Assembly: GCF_963259705.1 (NCBI RefSeq)
Contig: NC_081844.1
Span: 32,987,341 to 33,051,340, forward strand
DNA: 64,000 bases
Direction of reading: 5' to 3'
Origin: Myotis daubentonii
Taxonomy: Eukaryota > Chordata > Mammalia > Chiroptera > Vespertilionidae
Every line of letters starts with the position of its first letter. The first letter of the stretch is position 1. The translations under genes were made by a program, and so were the position numbers. Of this stretch, positions 35,401-44,356 are shown in pieces. The notes beneath the pieces were generated by a model. That model made no database searches, had not been told where the DNA came from, and was given only the letters and a program-made list of their open reading frames with translations.

Positions 35401-38400
35401 GTGCAGAGCAGGCACAGGTTCCAAGTACAGGAATCAGCATGGAGATGTGCACACACAGTTGGGGGCATCCTGGCTACTCACTTTTGAACCCACAGCCAGC
35501 ACAGACACCCCAAGGCCCCATGAGGGCATGGCCAGGCCCCCACTTACCGGAAGGCCTTGTAAGCCGGCTGGAACCAGCACACATAGCTACAAGGGGAGAA
35601 GAGCAGCAGCCAGACCAGGGCCAGGCCAAAGTTGGCTCCTGAGCCACCTCCGATCCACCAGGCCAGGCAGGCGACGAGGTTGACTGCCAGTGTGGTGCAG
35701 TAGACTGGATAGGGGAGACAAGGAGGCTTCAGCCGGGGTTTGGGGGTTAGGGCACCTCCACCCCACTACACAGGGACCGAAGGCCAGAGAAGGCTCAGGG
35801 AGACACAGGTTCCTGCCCAGCGGCCCACCTGTTCTGTACATCACACCATGCCGCCTCCGGGACAGAATTTTATTAGAAAGGAGAGTTACTACAAAAACCT
35901 CAAGCTCTCCCAGCCCGAGGATGGGGCAGCTTCATGACCTGGGCCTGGCCTGGGTCTCTGCAGTGGTGTGGGGAGCCCCCCACCCCACCCCCCAGCCAAC
36001 CCCACTGCTCACACAGCCACAGCCGGTAGATCCTCTTCACTAGGACCTGATGCTCAATGGGGATCTCGTCGGAGAAGTTCTGGTAGAAACAAGGCTTCAG
36101 AGGGATGAACTTGGGCAGCGGCGGGAAGTTGTTCTCCTTTTCTGTGGGGACACAGAACACCAGGGGACTAAGCCATGCTGGGGGCAGCACAGTAAACGGC
36201 CAAAGATGTCCCTGTCCATTCTGGGGCCTGCAGACATGCCGCCTCACACGGCAGAGGGACTTGGCACATGGATTAAATCAGAGCCCCTAGGATGGGCACG
36301 ACCCTGGATTCCCGGGGGGACCCAGTGTCCTTACTGGGTCCTCTTAAGAGGGAGGCAAGAGGGTCAGAGGCAGAGATGGAAGAGGCTGAGCTGCTGGCTG
36401 TGAAGATGGAGGAGGGGGCCACAGCCAGGGATGTGGTGCCTCTAAGAAACTGGAAAAGGTTGCAAACGGAAGGACTAGCCCTGCCCACAATGGGTTTAGC
36501 CACATGAGTTAGTCTGTTAGACTCCTGGTAAATCCTGTTTAAGTCACCACGTTTGTGGTGACTTCTTAGAACCGTCACAGGACACTCACACAGGCTCATA
36601 GGCAGAACCCAGATACTGTTAACACCTGTCGCCGGGGAAGGTTCTGGCACCTGGAATTTGTGAGATCCTGTAACAAACAGCCACACACTGGGGGTTTAAA
36701 ACAACAGATTTTTCCTCTTATAATATGGAAGCCAGAGGTCAGAAATCAAGGTGTCCCAGGCCCGCGCTCCCTTGAAAGGCTCCAGAGAAGGGTCCTTCCA
36801 GCCTCTACGAGCTTCTGGGGGCTCTAGGGATCCTTGGATTGTGGCCACATCACCCCAGTGTCTGCCTCCATGGTCACATGGCCTCCTCCTGCGTTAGTGT
36901 TCAAGTTTCCCTTTTCTTATAAGGACACCTGTCCTTGCATTAGGACCACCTTACCACAGGGTGACCCATTTTAACCAACACCCTTGCAAAGACTCTCTTT
37001 GCTAAGAAACTGGAAAAGGTTGCAAACGGAAGGACTAGCCCTGCCCACAATGGGTTTAGCCACATGAGTTAGTCTGTTAGACTCCTGGTAAATCCTGTTT
37101 TAAGTCACCACGTTTGTGGTGACTTCTTAGAACCGTCACAGGACACTCACACAGGCTCATAGGCAGAACCCAGATACTGTTAACACCTGTCGCCGGTAGA
37201 GGCTGGAAGGACCCTTCTCTGGAGCCTTTCAAGGGAGCGCGGGCCTGGGGCACCTTGATTTCTGACCTCTGGCTTCCATATTATAAGAGGAAAGACTCTC
37301 TTTCCAAATGAGATCGGTTCCAATCCCAGGTACCAGGGGTCAGGACTTGAACATGTCTTTTTGGAGACATGACTTGACCAACAGCATGGTAAAGTCAGTG
37401 CTGCCCTGTTGCCTCTCAGTGTCCTTCCACTTCACCCCACTGCCACTGGGCATGCTTCCTGAGTACCTGCCGGGTAACAAAAGACAACACACACGGAGCC
37501 CTGGCCTCGGGCTCCATCCCAACAGGGGGCCAACAATCACTGTGACAGGTGGGTGTCTAGGTGGAGAGCTGAGGCATGCTGGGTGCTGTAAAGAGGAACC
37601 ACCAGGGCAGGTGGGGGCTAGCAGGGCAGTGCTAGGGGTGTCCGCTTTGACCTAAAAGCAGGGTCAGGGTGGCTTTACTAAAGGGTGGCATTTGAACAAA
37701 GACTCAAGAAAGTGAAGAAGGGAGTTCAGCGATTCTGGGGGAAGATGCTGCCAGTGCAAGGCCCTGAGGTGAGGTCCTACCTGTCTTGGAGGAGTAAGAT
37801 CAGAGGCTGGAGGAAGGAGAAGGTTGGAGTAGCCACACCTTGTTGGCCCCTGAAAAGCCTCAGACATTTACCAAGTAACACAGAAGCCAGAAGTGTCCTG
37901 ACCTGCCTGACTCTCTAGGACAGTGGTCGGCAAACTCATTAGTCCACAGAGCCAAATATCAACAGTACAACTGAAATTTCTTTTGAGAGCCAAATTTTTT
38001 AAACTTAAACTATATCGGTAGGTACACTGTTATTAACTTACTTAGGGTCCTCCTAAGCTGGCCTTTGCTAAAAACGTCCTCAATCTGATTGAGGTACATT
38101 CGCTGAGGTCGACCCCTTCCAACTCTCCCATCCACACTCGTCTTGTGTACTTGTTGCGTCTATCTCCTTTCGTTCATTCTCTCTATACGTCCAAACCATC
38201 TCAACACACCTTTCTCAATTCTCGACACTACATCTTCTTTCACTCCACCACGTTCCCTAAAATTAACTTAATAAACTTTAAAGTTTTAAGTCAACTTCAC
38301 ACTGTACGTGTGCGCCCGCACGTGGTATTTTGTGGAAGAGCCACACTCAAGGGGCCAAAGAGCCGCATGTGGCTCGCGAGCTGCGGTTTGCCGACCACGG

Positions 38401-39428
38401 CTCTAGGAGACCATGAGAGGCAGGGTTTCCAGGCTTCCGCCCTTCCAGTGAGCCCACCCAGAGGGATCCCCCCAGCTCTGGTCACTAACCTCACTCACAG
38501 TGCCCGACCAAGCCCTGTGGCCAGGCACCCAAGGCCCCAACAACAGTCCCCACCCAGCCATCCATTCCCTAGTCCCTGGGCTCCCAGGAGAAGGCAGGGC
38601 ACCCCTTTCCCTGCCTGACATCCAACCCCCAAAGCAAGAACAGGGTGTCTGCAACAGTCAGTCCCACCAGCACGTGCTATGACAGGACGGAGACAGAAAA
38701 CTGGCTGAATCTTGAGGCTCCTTGAAACCCCGTTTTCTTGGCCAAACATTTTGCGTTGACTTGGAACCCATGGGCCTGGGTTCAAATCCCAGTTCTGCCA
38801 CCAGCAGAGTGACCAGGGGCCACCACACCTCTGTTTTCAAGCAGGACCAGGCAGGCCACCCTGGGGGCTCACTGCAGACTTCACGAGGAAATGAGGGCGT
38901 CATCTTACGTGTATAGGCATGAACCCAGGTGACAAACCTCAGTGCCCACCTGTGGTGTCAATAAAACGAGCCCCAGGCAGAAGGCCTGGCCACGCTGAAC
39001 ACCAGCTGACAACCCATGTGGAAACTGAACGCTATAAAAATAAAGTTTTTAAAGAAAGCAGCAGCAACCCTGGCTAGGTGGCTCAATTGGTTGGAGCATC
39101 ATCGCATATACCAAAAGGTTTCAGGTTCCACTCCCGGTCAGAGCACACACCTCGATTGTGGATTCAATCCCCGGTTGGGGTATGTATGGGAGGCAATCAA
39201 TCAATGTTTCTCTTCTCTCTCTCTAATCGATTTTTAAAAAGAAAGAAAAGAAACTGTGCCTCCCTGTGATCCCCTCAGTGCCAGGAGGCGACTCCAACAG
39301 CCATCATGAGAGGAGGAACGTGAGGTGGGCGCCTACAGTGGTCCTAAAGGGTCTGGCCACCCGAGGGCACTTCCCCGAGGAACTGAGACACAAACCCCCG
39401 GGGCGCCCAGGAAAGACTCACCTGGCAT
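26261..39428 (-). CDS. SCAMP4: SCAMP4, secretory carrier-associated membrane protein 4 (six coding exons)
   Basis: SCAMPs are four-pass proteins of recycling and secretory vesicle membranes. The coding exons are 39428-39422, 36141-36013, 35704-35548, 34535-34434, 27503-27386 and 26440-26261. All introns are GT-AG, phases agree at every join, and the total of 693 bases gives 230 residues plus stop (human SCAMP4: 229 as I recall). It starts [14 protein letters not shown] and lacks the N-terminal NPF repeats of SCAMP1-3, as SCAMP4 should. Four membrane segments are visible, starting near [30 protein letters not shown] and [10 protein letters not shown]. The segment between the second and third contains [11 protein letters not shown], the E-peptide, with Gln at a position I recall as Arg. 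The tail ends ASGSQWP. ADAT3 lies in the intron between the non-coding first exon and the ATG exon. Confidence 0.95.
27386..27503 (-). CDS. SCAMP4: SCAMP4 coding exon, fourth membrane segment
   Basis: Acceptor CCCCTTCCAG then [10 protein letters not shown]...[11 protein letters not shown], donor AAG|gtaagt. Enters in phase 2 and leaves in phase 0. Confidence 0.95.
27660..28110. repeat. Possible old L1 fragment in a SCAMP4 intron
   Basis: ACTCTTACCCCAACTGTTTT, TTCTAAGAACTTACACGAC and ACAGATTACTAAGGAGATGG resemble the 3' region of old L1s, but it is too diverged to be sure. Confidence 0.35.
29408..29458 (+). mobile_element. 51-bp retroinsertion with perfect target duplication
   Basis: A short segment ending AACTAATAAAAAAATTAAAA plus A-rich tail sits between exact 16-bp copies of GAAAGTCCAGAACAGG (29392-29407 and 29459-29474). 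Size, A-tail and duplication fit an extremely 5'-truncated L1-machinery insertion. Confidence 0.8.
29638..29840 (+). mobile_element. Non-autonomous hAT-like element, CAGGGTTGGGAAACC family
   Basis: Termini CAGGGTTGGGAAACCTTTTT and ACGTTCCCCATCCCTG are complementary hAT-like ends. GCCAAGGGCCATTTGGATAT and CAGCCTGTGGGCCAGACG are internal complements. The 8-bp flanks do not match well, so it is old or one end has been altered. Confidence 0.7.
30060..30278 (+). repeat. VES SINE, long-tail subtype
   Basis: GGACTCGGCTGGTTGAGCGTC head, end AAAGATGTCCTCGGGTGAGG. Confidence 0.85.
30435..30620 (+). repeat. VES SINE
   Basis: CACTCAGCCGGCATGGCTCAG head, GGTTCGATTCCCAGTCAGGG; 3' end lost after CCTCTCCCTCCC. 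Confidence 0.88.
30902..31124 (+). repeat. VES SINE
   Basis: AGCCCTAGCCGATTTGGCTCAG head, AATAAATAAAATATATTAAA tail. Confidence 0.93.
31134..31650 (+). repeat. VES SINE split by a younger VES
   Basis: Outer copy: GCCCTGGCTGGTGTGCTCAA head (31134-31221) resumes after the nested copy at about 31456 and ends AATCAGTGGGAAAAAATGTC. Confidence 0.88.
31222..31455 (+). repeat. Nested younger VES SINE
   Basis: GCCCTAACTGGTTTGGCTCAG head, AATCAATAAAATATATTTTT tail. Exact duplication GAGCATGTACCTG at 31209-31221 and 31456-31468, inside the older VES. Confidence 0.95.
31651..32483. other. SCAMP4 intron, unique sequence
   Basis: No gene or repeat recognised. Confidence 0.4.
32494..32709 (+). repeat. 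VES SINE with target duplication
   Basis: GCCTAGCCGGTTTGGCTCAG head; AAGACCCAG repeats at about 32485-32493 and 32710-32718. Confidence 0.94.
32768..32996 (+). repeat. VES SINE
   Basis: CCCTAACCGGTTTGGCTCAG head, AAAAAATCAATAAAAAATAT tail. Confidence 0.93.
33165..33615 (+). repeat. MaLR-type LTR
   Basis: GGGACTTTGCAGGTAGGATG, ATGACCCTGGATTACCCAGG, CTGTGAAGATGGAGGAAGGG and TAAGTCACTAAGTTGGAAGT ... TTGTTACAGCAGCC follow the order seen in the other MaLR-type LTRs. Confidence 0.7.
33649..33860 (-). mobile_element. SPIN-like non-autonomous hAT element
   Basis: CAGCGGTTCTCAACCTGTGGG GTCGCGACC at one end, GGCTGAGAACCACTG at the other. Flanks CTCTAGAT (33641-33648) and CTCTAGAG (33861-33868) match at 7 of 8. 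Opposite orientation to the copies at 11954 and 48607. Confidence 0.9.
34165..34391 (+). repeat. VES SINE close to a SCAMP4 splice donor
   Basis: CCGAAACCGGTTTGGCTCAG head, AATCAATAAAATGTATAAAA tail. Exact 16-bp duplication TATAGTTAACACCCAC at 34149-34164 and 34392-34407; it ends 26 bases from the exon donor at 34433-34432. Confidence 0.95.
34434..34535 (-). CDS. SCAMP4: SCAMP4 coding exon, third membrane segment
   Basis: Acceptor CTCTCCAG, then [20 protein letters not shown] and GFSGWGAC, donor GCTTG|gtaag. Enters and leaves in phase 2. Confidence 0.95.
34767..35001 (+). mobile_element. Non-autonomous hAT element, CAGTGATGG family
   Basis: Termini CAGTGATGGCAAACC and GGTTCGCCATCACTG; exact 8-bp duplication GTGTATAA at 34759-34766 and 35002-35009. 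Close to the copy at 12444-12675 across its length. Confidence 0.94.
35125..35305 (+). repeat. Old L1 3' end
   Basis: GGGGTGACTGCTAAGGGGGA, AATGTTCTGGAATTGGATGT, GAGTGTACAACCTTCTGAAG and a CTCAATAGAGTTATTAAAAG end match the terminal part of the L1M copies here. Confidence 0.75.
35548..35704 (-). CDS. SCAMP4: SCAMP4 coding exon, first and second membrane segments
   Basis: Acceptor CCCTATCCAG, then [30 protein letters not shown], and the E-peptide region [11 protein letters not shown]; donor CCG|gtaagt. Enters phase 1, leaves phase 2. Confidence 0.95.
36013..36141 (-). CDS. SCAMP4: SCAMP4 coding exon, N-terminal cytosolic segment
   Basis: Acceptor TCCCCACAG, then [19 protein letters not shown] and [19 protein letters not shown], donor CTGT|gtgagc. 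Phase 1 on both sides. Confidence 0.95.
36225..36600 (+). repeat. MaLR-type LTR
   Basis: GGGACTTGGCACATGGATTA, CGACCCTGGATTCCC, GAGCTGCTGGCTGTGAAGATG and a TTAAGTCACCACGTTTGTGG end. The last part (from 36442) has been copied to 37002. Confidence 0.65.
36660..37390 (-). repeat. MaLR-type LTR, reverse, with a 303-bp internal insertion
   Basis: Reads in reverse as TTTAAAACAACAGATTTTTC, ATATGGAAGCCAGAGGTCAG, CTTATAAGGACACCTGTCC and AAATGAGATCGGTTCC. Head-to-head with the LTR at 36225. The block 37001-37303 is foreign to it. Confidence 0.65.
37001..37303. repeat. Complex local duplication (direct plus inverted copy)
   Basis: 37002-37196 repeats 36442-36635 in direct orientation with one extra T. 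37197-37293 repeats 36711-36807 in inverted orientation with one change noted. The block lies between two copies of AAAGACTCTCTTT (36988-37000 and 37291-37303). Removing it restores a continuous LTR reading, so it is a later insertion built from two nearby templates. Confidence 0.9.
37921..38400 (+). mobile_element. hAT element carrying a non-LTR retrotransposon fragment
   Basis: Termini CAGTGGTCGGCAAACTC and GGTTTGCCGACCACGG (a damaged CACTG end), exact 8-bp duplication CTCTAGGA at 37913-37920 and 38401-38408. The right end matches the short element at 5597-5789. The middle (about 38045-38240), read on the minus strand, encodes [16 protein letters not shown], a stop, then [10 protein letters not shown] and [11 protein letters not shown]. 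This resembles the last domain of arthropod non-LTR retrotransposon polyproteins. Confidence 0.85.
38409..39066. other. SCAMP4 intron, unique sequence
   Basis: No exon or repeat family recognised. Confidence 0.4.
39068..39242 (+). repeat. VES SINE, older
   Basis: CCTGGCTAGGTGGCTCAATTG head, ACCAAAAGGTTTCAGGTTCC, tail CTCTCTAATCGATTTTTAAA. Confidence 0.82.
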
Positions 39429-39459
39429 TTCCAATGTGATGGCCTGATGAGGCTGAAGC
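39422..39459 (-). CDS. SCAMP4: SCAMP4 start-codon exon (seven coding bases)
   Basis: The minus strand reads ACATTGGAAATGCCAG|gtgagt, so the exon carries ATG-CCA-G and joins AA-AAG-GAG of the next exon to give M-P-E-K-E. The coding part is 39428-39422. The probable acceptor is GGTGGCTGCAG with AG at 39461-39460; another AG lies 11 bases upstream. Confidence 0.8.
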
Positions 39460-40594
39460 CTGCAGCCACCTGGAGGGGAAACAGCAACAGTCACCTTGGC
39501 TGCCAGGTGACCCTGACACCAGGGGTAGCCTGTGCAACTGCTGTGGCTAGAGTCCTAACCTCCAGGCTATCCACAGGGGTGTCTGGGCTCTTGCCTGGAA
39601 GGCCACCCCAACGTGTCACCAAATGTGTCATCACTTCCCCTCTGGGCAGCATCTGCGATGGTGGGAGGGAAAGGTTAGACTGCAGCCCTGCCACCCACAG
39701 GCCAGCCTGGAGCCAGGGCATTTCTGGGATCCCAGTGACCACGCCTACTGTCCTCCTGCCACCTCATCCTCCCCACCTTTCATCCACAGATAGCTCCGAG
39801 TGCCTCATTATGGCTGTAGTGCCCAACTGCCAAGTCACCAAGACTGGGTTCACACAATCTGGTCTGTAGTTTTTGCCCCATGAGCCTTGCAAAACTGAGG
39901 ACCCCACTGCAACCCAAGTGAAGCTCCAGGGGACCCTTGGCACCAGAGTGGGGCAGGAGCCATGCTTGAGGCTAAGCGCTAGGAATATTCCTCACCTAGT
40001 CCAGGCAAGAAGGTTCCAGTGATACTGAGTTCCATGGAGCCCATCCCTCAGCTTAGCGATATTCCCGAGACCCTCTGTCATGCCCTGGCTGGCTCTCCCT
40101 GCAGGCGGGCAGGCTCATGCCCCACCCATGTCCGGCCACTGCACTGGCTCGCAGGTGGAGCCCCCGCCTGCCCTGCTCCCACAAGATGGGAGCGTCCCCA
40201 CGAGCCTGAGCATCGCTTGGGACAGGGATGTCCTGGAATCCCTGAAGTGCCTTTGTGGTCAGACAGTGCATGGTTGCTGGACGGACAAACAGCCTGCTCC
40301 AAGTCCCAAACAAACAACTTGGTTCTGGTGCTGACTGCTCTGTGGCAGTCGGCCTTTGGGGACTCCTCTGGCCACCTGAGATGGAGCGGAAATGGGACAG
40401 CCTGAAGGAGCCTTTCCATCAGCTGAGTCCAGACACATCCTAGCCAGCAACACCGTTCCAGACCCACAACTCAACTCGGGCAGAGCTCTGGTCACATTTG
40501 ATTCAGAAGCTCCCCTCCAGCTGTGCACACCCAGGCCCTCGATGGAGGCAGCCCCACAATTGTCAACAGACACCAACCTGGTTTAAGGGCTGAG

Positions 40595-40600
40595 TTTATT
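40595..40600 (-). terminator. ADAT3: Probable ADAT3 polyadenylation signal
   Basis: The minus strand reads CATGAAAATAAACTCAGCCC, 340 bases downstream of the ADAT3 stop, so ADAT3 transcripts can end inside the SCAMP4 intron. Confidence 0.7.
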
Positions 40601-40939
40601 TTCATGGGTCAGACTTGAGAATAAGGGGATACAATCCCAGTAGACCCGTGGACGCAGGTGAAGGCGGCAGGAGGGAAGCCTGCGTGCCCAGCGATGAGGC
40701 CCGGCTGGGCCCCATTGTGCTCCAGCCCCGGGAAAAGCTTGGTCTAGCAGAAATGCAGCACCGCACACCAATGAAGACAGTGTAGGCACCGGTTCCGCGG
40801 CTGGGAGGCACGTCCCTGCAATCCACAGACAGGATCGCAGCCCTTAGACAATGAGGGAGCCAGGGCCCAAGTGGATCTGGGAGGAGGCTGAGGCTGGCAG
40901 AGCAGAGAACAGTCAGTCTGGAGCCAGGAAGCTTGGCAC

Positions 40940-42004
40940 CTACGTGTCGGGGTCCAGCTGGCGGCACTGGGCCTCCAGCACACCCCGGAACACTTGGAAA
41001 CGGTGGTTGAGGTCAGGGCGCGCATGGATGCGGAAGCGGGTGCCCAGGGCACCATCAGGAGAGGGTGCCCCATAGAAGACACGCTGCACACGGGAGTGCA
41101 CCAGGGCCATGGCGCACATGGCACAGGGCTCGCGGGTAATGTAGAGGTCGTAGCCGGTGCACACATAGGGGAGGCCGTTATCATCCACGTCCATGTCCTT
41201 ATCCAGTGTGCGCAGAGAGATGGCCTGGACACCCTGGGAGGCTGAGGCTGGGGTGAAGGAACAAGCCGGGTGGGGCCTGAGGTCATAGGTGCCTTGACCC
41301 TGGCCCTGGGCCACCAAGTCAATGCACACCATGGTGGCATGCAGCAGGGGGCTGGCTGAGCTGCTACAGTCATGGCCCGTGGCCAGTACCCGGCCTGAGG
41401 CCGGGTCCACTACCACAGCCCCCACAGCCCTCAGGCCCCTGGTAGCCGCCTGTTGCGCCACCCGTATAGCCCGCTCCATGTGGCCCTGCATCTCAGCCTG
41501 CTCCTGTGCTGAGAAAAGTTGCCCAGCCAGGGCACGGGTCACGTGCTTGTCCTCATGGAAGGATGTGGGCCAATGGGCACGCGCCTCCTCAAACTGGCTC
41601 CTGGTCAGGGGTGGCCAGGCAGGCACAGGCACCAGGAAGGGCTGTCCCAGGCCTCGGGGATCCACTGCCGGATGTGGGAGGAGCTCAGCCAGCGATCGAG
41701 TGCCTGCAGCGGGCCCTGCCAGGCAGAGCAGCATCTCCAGCACGTGTGGACGGCCAGCATCAGGGCTCGGGCGAACCCTTTTAAGGTGAGGCTGTGCAGG
41801 CAGTGGGTGGACGGCTGACACCTCCTTGAGGAGACGTGAAGTCTGGCGCTTGTCGAGGATGGGTGCGGCGTAGGCCAGCACCAGCTCCACGTCCCTGGAC
41901 TGCTGCTCGGACAGAACAGGAAGGACTTGCCACAGCGCAGGCTCTCGATTTGGGCCCTCGGCCTTCTTATTCTCACACTGCTCCGTGCAGCCCAGGGGAT
42001 CCAT
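40940..42004 (-). CDS. ADAT3: ADAT3, non-catalytic subunit of tRNA adenosine-34 deaminase
   Basis: With ADAT2, ADAT3 converts A34 to inosine in tRNA anticodons. The frame is open from ATG at 42004 to TAG at 40940, 354 residues (human 351 as I recall). The N-terminal part ([35 protein letters not shown]) matches the tRNA-binding half. The deaminase domain has [10 protein letters not shown], the zinc ligand in HATMVC (H222) and [11 protein letters not shown] (C294, C297), and it ends [20 protein letters not shown]. The catalytic Glu of active deaminases is absent: human ADAT3 has Val there and this copy has Thr (T224). I chose the ATG at 42004 because an acceptor, TGTCTCTCACAG, lies just upstream (AG at 42023-42022); the longer frame starting at 42094 would be intronic. 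It sits in the SCAMP4 intron, same strand, probably sharing exon 1. Confidence 0.96.
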   Translation of the reverse strand: MDPLGCTEQCENKKAEGPNREPALWQVLPVLSEQQSRDVELVLAYAAPILDKRQTSRLLKEVSAVHPLPAQPHLKRVRPSPDAGRPHVLEMLLCLAGPAAGTRSLAELLPHPAVDPRGLGQPFLVPVPAWPPLTRSQFEEARAHWPTSFHEDKHVTRALAGQLFSAQEQAEMQGHMERAIRVAQQAATRGLRAVGAVVVDPASGRVLATGHDCSSSASPLLHATMVCIDLVAQGQGQGTYDLRPHPACSFTPASASQGVQAISLRTLDKDMDVDDNGLPYVCTGYDLYITREPCAMCAMALVHSRVQRVFYGAPSPDGALGTRFRIHARPDLNHRFQVFRGVLEAQCRQLDPDT

Positions 42005-42021
42005 CCTTGGCAGGGCTCCGA
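42005..42021 (-). other. ADAT3: ADAT3 5' UTR segment after the acceptor
   Basis: Sequence TCGGAGCCCTGCCAAGG between the acceptor at 42023-42022 and the ATG. If the 5' exon supplies an in-frame ATG, a longer N-terminus like the human long isoform could exist. Confidence 0.6.
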
Positions 42022-42129
42022 CTGTGAGAGACAGAGATTGGAGCAGAGCATCATCTGTCAGCCACAGGAGGCCTGGGTGAGCCGAGGAGTCCATCCTAGG
42101 AGTGCTGAATCTGAGGGCTCATCCGAGAG

Positions 42130-43120
42130 CCCCAGCCCAAGTAAAATGCATCACTGGTCATGTTCTCACTCAGTCATGTACCAACTCTTGATTGCAAAGT
42201 TTAAACCGCCATTGACTTTTTATTTTTTACTTTTTCTTTGAGATGTGCAGTGAGCAAAAATGCACACTAGATCTTGGAAACTTAATACAAAGACAAGAAC
42301 GTAAACGATCTCATGAATTGTTTTCATATTGACTAAGTGTTGTAGTGATGACACTACATGTTTTAGGTTAATTAAACAGTATTAAAATTAACTGCACCTG
42401 TTACTTTGTACTTTTTAAAAACATGGTTTCTAAAAAACTTAACATTATGTATGAGCTTCTTATTCCCATTGGTCAGGGCTGCCTTGGCGAATGTCAGAGA
42501 TAAATCACAGATAACCTCAACTGGATTCAGGAGGAACTCAGATGCAGCTGCCCGGCCAGAACTCACTGCCCAGCTGGGGACTTGGAGTAGGCCAGCCCCT
42601 CCTTCCTCTTCCCTGTGGACAAGCAAGTGTTGAAATCGTTTTACAACAGTCGGCTTTTACAGCTCACGACATGCCCCGCGGCTTACGCCTAAGCTCCATG
42701 TGCCCTCATTTATTTATCAGCCAGGCCCCTCAGAGGGCACATAAGATCCTGGCCCACCACAATGTGTCCTAGGCTCACAATACCGGTTTGACAAACATAC
42801 TGAACTAGGGTGCCAGCGGCAGCCACGAAAAGCGGAACTCACGAAGGGTGACCCTCATGTGCCCACAATGCCTGTGCTGGGCAGCGCCCACAGTAGAGTC
42901 CCTAATGCCAACTCTGAAATCTGCTCCGAGCACACACCATGCCCAGGATCCCACGCCCCACACGGCCTTCCCTGGATCACAGAAGTTCTCACTGCCTGTA
43001 CGGCAAGCACAGTCTGACTTGTCCTTCTAAAAGTGCAGCCCCTGTCTAACCAAAACAAAACAAATGACAAATAATGGAGGCTGCCTTTGGGACGCGTCTG
43101 GCTGGGCCCTAGAGAGGACG
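42130..43120. other. SCAMP4/ADAT3 intron 1, unassigned
   Basis: AT-rich unique sequence around 42180-42470, then unassigned sequence. No exon seen. Confidence 0.4.
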
Positions 43121-43129
43121 GATAAATGT

Positions 43130-43690
43130 CACAGGATGACCACCATCTGACCCAGCAGCTTCCCTCCACTCCTAGGCATGAGCCCAGAAAAACTGAAAAC
43201 CCACATCCACACAGAAACCTGTACACACGTGTTCACAGCAGCAGGATTCACAACAGCCAAAAGGTGGATGCAATGGGTGCCCACCAACCGATGATAAACA
43301 CAATGTGGCCCGTGAATACACTGGAATATTACTCAGCCATGAAAAGGAATGAGGCTCTGACACTCATCACAGGGCAGAAGGACCTTGAACACATGATGCT
43401 CGTGAGAGAAGCCAGACACAAAAGGCCATACAGTATGTGATTTCATTTATGGAAGATGTTCAGAACAAACAAATCCACAGAGACAGGAAGTAGATCCCTG
43501 ATTACCAGGGGCTGGGGAGGTAGGTGAGGGTGACTGCTAATGCGGACAGGAGGGATGGAATTGTCTGGAGTCAGATAGTGATGACATTCCACAACCCTGC
43601 GACTATACTAAAAACCACTAAAATGTACACTTTAAATGAGTGGACTACACGGTATGTGAACTGTATCTCAATAAAACTGCTACGAGAGAA
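43130..43690 (+). repeat. Old L1 3' UTR copy
   Basis: CACCATCTGACCCAGCAGCT, CACACGTGTTCACAGCAGC, CAACAGCCAAAAGGTGGATG, CTGGAATATTACTCAGCCAT, GGGGCTGGGGAGGTAGG and CTGTATCTCAATAAAACTGC follow the L1M order. Confidence 0.87.
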
Positions 43691-44348
43691 AATGGGGAGA
43701 GGAAAGGACACCTGGCGAGCCACTAGGTCAGCAGACCCCAAACAAGGCCCAGCATGTCGGAAGACAGTTGCTTTTACGGAATACCATGTCCTCACGCTCT
43801 CACCAATGGGCTCCCCTACTCCTCCCAACGACCTGGTAGCGAGAATGTGGGACTGTCCCCTTTCTACAGGACAAGACCAGGCTCCGAGTGGAGGCTCTTG
43901 ACCAGGGCACACAGCTGCTGCTCACCAGCTCACCGACTGCTTTCCGAGTCCCTCTGCGAGACAGAGGTCCTGAGCCCACTCTACAGATGAGAAATAAACA
44001 GGTTCCACAGAGGGAACCCGAGCCCCCATCCCGAAAGCCCCGCGGGGAATGCCAGTCCCCCTACAAACACAAACCGCTCATTTTTGCTTAAACACATCCA
44101 GGGATCTTAAGTACGGCACCCCGACTCCCCTTACAGCCCTCCCCCACAGGGTCCTGCCCAGCTCAGTCCCTTCCCTGGGTGCGTCCATCTCCTCTGCCTG
44201 CAGCGATAGTTGCCTCCTAAAACCCTCTGTGCTCTGGTCTCCAGGGGGAGGCAGACAACCTGGTCACACTTATGGTAGTGGTGCCTCTGCCCCGGGTGCC
44301 AACTGTCCAGGGCCAGAAGCGCTCAACTGCACTGGCAGATCTTGGAGG
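43691..44348. other. SCAMP4/ADAT3 intron 1, unique sequence
   Basis: No gene or repeat family recognised. Confidence 0.35.
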
Positions 44349-44356
44349 ATCTAGTG

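Noticed and set aside
42005..42094. Extra 30 N-terminal residues for ADAT3 (upstream ATG at 42094)
   Set aside because: A good splice acceptor at 42023-42022 interrupts this stretch, so most of it should be intronic.
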